Source of the DNA: HR10 sp964615335
GTDB taxonomy: Bacteria; Acidobacteriota; Blastocatellia; HR10
Length of the DNA: 64,000 nucleotides
Assembly (NCBI GenBank): GCA_964615335.1
Contig: CAZTMT010000004.1
Coordinates: forward strand, 62,001-126,000
Reading direction: 5' to 3'
Shown here: positions 62,067 through 64,000 of the stretch, in pieces
Layout of the letters: each line of letters opens with the position of its first letter
How positions within the stretch are numbered: the first letter of the stretch is position 1
The notes under the pieces: generated by a model
Seen by the model: only the letters and a program-made list of their open reading frames with translations
Databases searched by the model: none
What the model was told of the DNA's origin: nothing
Made by a program: the position numbers and the translations under genes

Positions 62067-62094
62067 TTGCGCGGCCCGGGGTTTCACCTATAAT
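62067..62094 (+). promoter_or_regulatory. Promoter of the PanC-like gene
   Basis: A consensus TATAAT (62089-62094) is preceded at 16 bases by a weak TTGCGC (62067-62072). A start near 62101 leaves a leader of only about 16 bases before ATG 62117, and rules out the GTG at 62099. Confidence 0.55.
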
Positions 62095-62116
62095 ACGCGT
62101 GGCGGGACGCTCGACG

Positions 62117-62986
62117 ATGGAAGTGGTCAAAAGCACAGCACGAATGCGTGCGATCGCCCAGAAATGTCGGGCGGAAGGGGGGGTGATCAGCCTGGTTCCG
62201 ACCTCGGGACATCTGCACGAGGGGAAGCTCAGCCTCGTCCGTCGCGCTCACCAGATGAGCGATGTCATCGTCGTCTCGATCTCCCCTCCGGCTCTCCTGG
62301 CCGAAGGGGAGAGAGCGGAAGTCGGGCGAAAGGTCGCGCGAGACGCGGAAGTGCGATACCTCTCCCTGGATGTCGAGATCCTCTCCCCCCTGGGAGTCCA
62401 TTATATCTTCGCCCCTTCGGAGGCAGAACTCTTCGAGGAAGGCGCGTGCACGGAGGTCGTCGTCCGGGGATTGAGCGAACGACTCTACGGAGCGACGCAT
62501 CCGGAGCATTTCGTTCGGTTGACGACATATCTGACGATCCTCCTGCACATCATCCGACCGCAGTTTCTCGTCCTGGGGTGGAAGGACGCGCAGCAGGTCG
62601 TCATCGTGCGCCGGATGGTTCGAGACCTTCATCTGGACGTCGAGATCATCGTCTGCCCGATCGTGCGCGAGGCCGATGGATTGGCCGTCGCGCCGGAGAA
62701 CGCTCTTCTCACCGAGCGCGAGCGTCAGGCCGCGCGCCTTTTGCCTCAAGCGCTCGAACGCGCCCAGGTGCTCCTGGCGGCCGGAGAGAGGGAGACGGCG
62801 ACGATCATCCGGGCTATGCGTGAGATGATCGAAGCCAACCCGCTCATCCGTATCGAGCAGCTCTCTATCGTGGACGGTGAGACGCTGGAACCTCTGGCCT
62901 TGCTGGGAGAACGTCCCGCCCTGGTCATGCTCTCGGCGTTTGTCGGAAAAGTGCGCTTGAGCGATAACATCTTGCTGAACCTCTGA
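62117..62986 (+). CDS. PanC-like protein (pantothenate synthetase homologue) with altered active site
   Basis: This 289-residue protein aligns over its whole length with pantoate-beta-alanine ligase: LVPTSGHLHEGKLSLVRRA at the N-terminus, AQQVVIVRRMVRDL and IVREADGLAVAP in the middle, SIVDGETLEPL near the end. Motifs that bind ATP and pantoate are changed, however: PTMG is PTSG, HxGH is HEGK, the FVNPxQF loop reads SISPPALL, GEKD is GWKD and SSRN is APEN. Since ATP-binding and acid-base residues are affected, it may be inactive, may use another substrate, or may be a lineage-specific variant. No panB or panD is adjacent. Confidence 0.8.
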   Translation: MEVVKSTARMRAIAQKCRAEGGVISLVPTSGHLHEGKLSLVRRAHQMSDVIVVSISPPALLAEGERAEVGRKVARDAEVRYLSLDVEILSPLGVHYIFAPSEAELFEEGACTEVVVRGLSERLYGATHPEHFVRLTTYLTILLHIIRPQFLVLGWKDAQQVVIVRRMVRDLHLDVEIIVCPIVREADGLAVAPENALLTERERQAARLLPQALERAQVLLAAGERETATIIRAMREMIEANPLIRIEQLSIVDGETLEPLALLGERPALVMLSAFVGKVRLSDNILLNL

Positions 62987-63182
62987 GATCGAATCGGGAG
63001 GGGGACGTGTGTCATTTCCCGAGGGAAACACAAGGATGTCCTCTCGCGAAAAGGGCCTCGCGGGGTGCTCCCTCGGGGGACCCCCCTCGCGATACGGGAT
63101 GATCGGCGAAGGAGGCCCGAAGAGCGCATGCCCCGAAATCGAGCTTGTCACCTGTAAGGATCAGCTCTGAGGGAGGGGGGAT

Positions 63183-63410
63183 ATGAGGAGAAAGGCGATC
63201 ATGGATGCGATCCTCTGGATCATCACCACCGTGTGCCTGATCCTCTCGATGGTCTACTTCTTCAAGTGGAAGGCCGCTCCGAATCCCACCGATGAGGGTC
63301 ATGTGAGCCAGTGGGTGTGGATCACGCTGGTCATCATCGCCATGGTGTGCATCCTGATCTGGTTCTTCACGCGGGGGAAGGAGGAAGAAATCAGCATCAC
63401 CCGAGGATGA
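63183..63410 (+). CDS. Small two-helix membrane protein
   Basis: This 75-residue protein has two hydrophobic segments, AILWIITTVCLILSMVYFFK and WVWITLVIIAMVCILIWFFT, with a short polar loop between and an acidic tail. GGGAGGGGGG precedes the ATG; a second ATG at 63201 is possible. It is not recognised. The gaps before it (62987-63182) and after it (63411-63606) hold nothing I can identify. Confidence 0.6.
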   Translation: MRRKAIMDAILWIITTVCLILSMVYFFKWKAAPNPTDEGHVSQWVWITLVIIAMVCILIWFFTRGKEEEISITRG

Positions 63411-63606
63411 GAGCGCCGAAGGGCGTGGCGCGACGTCGTGCGTCGCACGAGCGCCTGTGAGCCCTGCCCGGAGCGCGGCGATATTCGGAGGGGAACGCCT
63501 GCGCGTGAAGAGATGGAGCCCACATCGCTTTCTCGCCGAGGATTCGCCTGAAAGAGACAGCCTCGGGAGATCGGGTGGTGAATTTCGCTGATGAGGAGCA
63601 GCGATT

Positions 63607-63903
63607 ATGAACAGCTTCTTCGGAAACGCCATGGGGTGGGAGGGGGTATGTGGGATCTCCGGGGGATTCGCCTTGCAGCTCGGGCGGATGGCGGAACGCC
63701 TGAACATCTGGGATCTCGTCTCGGTCGCGACCTACGGGCTTCTGGGGATCGCTCTGGCTGTCATCGGGTACGTGGTCTTCGATATGGTCACCCCGTTCTC
63801 CTTGGGACGGGAGCTTGTGGAGAACCGAAACATCGCCGTCGGAATCGTCATCGCAGGCATCATCATTGGGATTTCGATCATCATCGCGGCCGTCGTCTCG
63901 TGA
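63607..63903 (+). CDS. DUF350 membrane protein
   Basis: This 98-residue protein contains LVSVATYGLLGIALAVIGYV then VFDMVTPFSLGRELVENRNI, the conserved D-x-x-T-P and E-x-x-N-x-A motifs of DUF350, and a final hydrophobic run of Ile-Gly. Members have two to four membrane helices and unknown function. The N-terminal 27 residues are not typical, but the ATG at 63607 has GAGGAG eight bases upstream; an ATG at 63688 would give the standard length. Confidence 0.75.
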   Translation: MNSFFGNAMGWEGVCGISGGFALQLGRMAERLNIWDLVSVATYGLLGIALAVIGYVVFDMVTPFSLGRELVENRNIAVGIVIAGIIIGISIIIAAVVS

Positions 63904-63914
63904 GCCTGTGAGCT

Positions 63915-64000
63915 ATGATGTCGTTCTGTTCGGAGTGCGGTCTCCCGCTTCCTGAAGGAGCCTCCGTGTGCCCGGGGTGTGGAGCTTCGATTCTGGACCA
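63915..64000 (+). CDS. Zinc-ribbon protein, cut by the right window edge
   Basis: The frame starts at ATG 63915 or 63918, eleven bases after the DUF350 stop, and encodes SFCSECGLPLPEGASVCPGC then GASILD before the edge. The CxxC ... CxxCG ribbon is the same type as in the signalling cluster. The rest of the protein, and whether it carries a membrane or FHA domain, cannot be seen. Confidence 0.8.
   Translation, partial: MMSFCSECGLPLPEGASVCPGCGASILD

Overview
The window is about 60% G+C, densely coded, and carries no phage, plasmid or transposase genes. The gene families suggest a thermophilic or soil Acidobacteriota-like bacterium: a tricorn-type S41 peptidase, a DUF1343 muramidase, FHA/zinc-ribbon signalling proteins, paired b/b' ATP synthase subunits, an orphan Uma2 nuclease and a HepT/MntA pair. 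This placement is an inference from gene content; no rRNA is present to confirm it. Promoters with TTGACA-like and TATAAT-like boxes 16-18 bases apart are easy to see in front of several genes, so a normal housekeeping sigma factor is at work.

Layout. 1-4974: four glycosyltransferases on the minus strand, tightly packed and overlapping (surface polysaccharide or glycolipid), followed upstream by thiO and a SprT-like gene. 7154-9123: a phosphofructokinase with pyrophosphate-type active-site residues and a SIS sugar isomerase. 9142-12376: sucC, then a DAHP synthase-prephenate dehydratase fusion with its own promoter and a Phe-rich leader ORF with hairpins. 12424-18584: two unrelated metallophosphoesterases flanking a tricorn-like protease whose signal-peptide segment is separated from the body by one in-frame TAA. 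18581-24448: a PgsA-like enzyme, then a minus-strand housekeeping operon rplU-rpmA-obg-nadD-rsfS-rlmH-dksA-like-namZ, an AtpI-like protein and tRNA-Val. 24649-28996: a coiled-coil/nuclease-like protein with DNA repeats, and an ABC exporter whose permease is fused to an amidohydrolase. 29133-33282: a partial ATP synthase operon (b', b, delta, alpha, gamma only). 34386-34742: tRNA-Thr and tRNA-Ala.

The most distinctive region is 34987-40639: five consecutive, partly overlapping genes combining zinc ribbons, FHA domains, a Ser/Thr kinase, an RDD membrane protein, an FHA-GAF-PP2C phosphatase and a PrsW-type membrane protease carrying zinc ribbons and FHA. Kinase, phosphatase, phospho-threonine readers and an intramembrane protease in one operon make a complete signalling module that I do not recognise as a described system.

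40602-46572 holds a SAM hydrolase, a cysteine desulfurase, a 0.6 kb non-coding block of degenerate inverted repeats, an acyl-CoA ligase, a small permease and a HepT/MntA toxin-antitoxin pair. 46605-54810 holds a SpoIID-like protein, a secreted N-acyl-D-amino-acid deacylase, aconitase, a small zinc-ribbon membrane protein, a Uma2 nuclease and a THEP1 NTPase. 54996-64000 holds a cold-shock gene with an intrinsic terminator in its own leader, a CARDB-repeat protein with a Spy-like partner, a ZIP transporter coupled to uvrC, a zinc-ribbon membrane protein, an FmdB-type zinc ribbon, a PanC homologue with substituted active-site motifs, two small membrane proteins and the start of another zinc-ribbon protein cut by the right edge.
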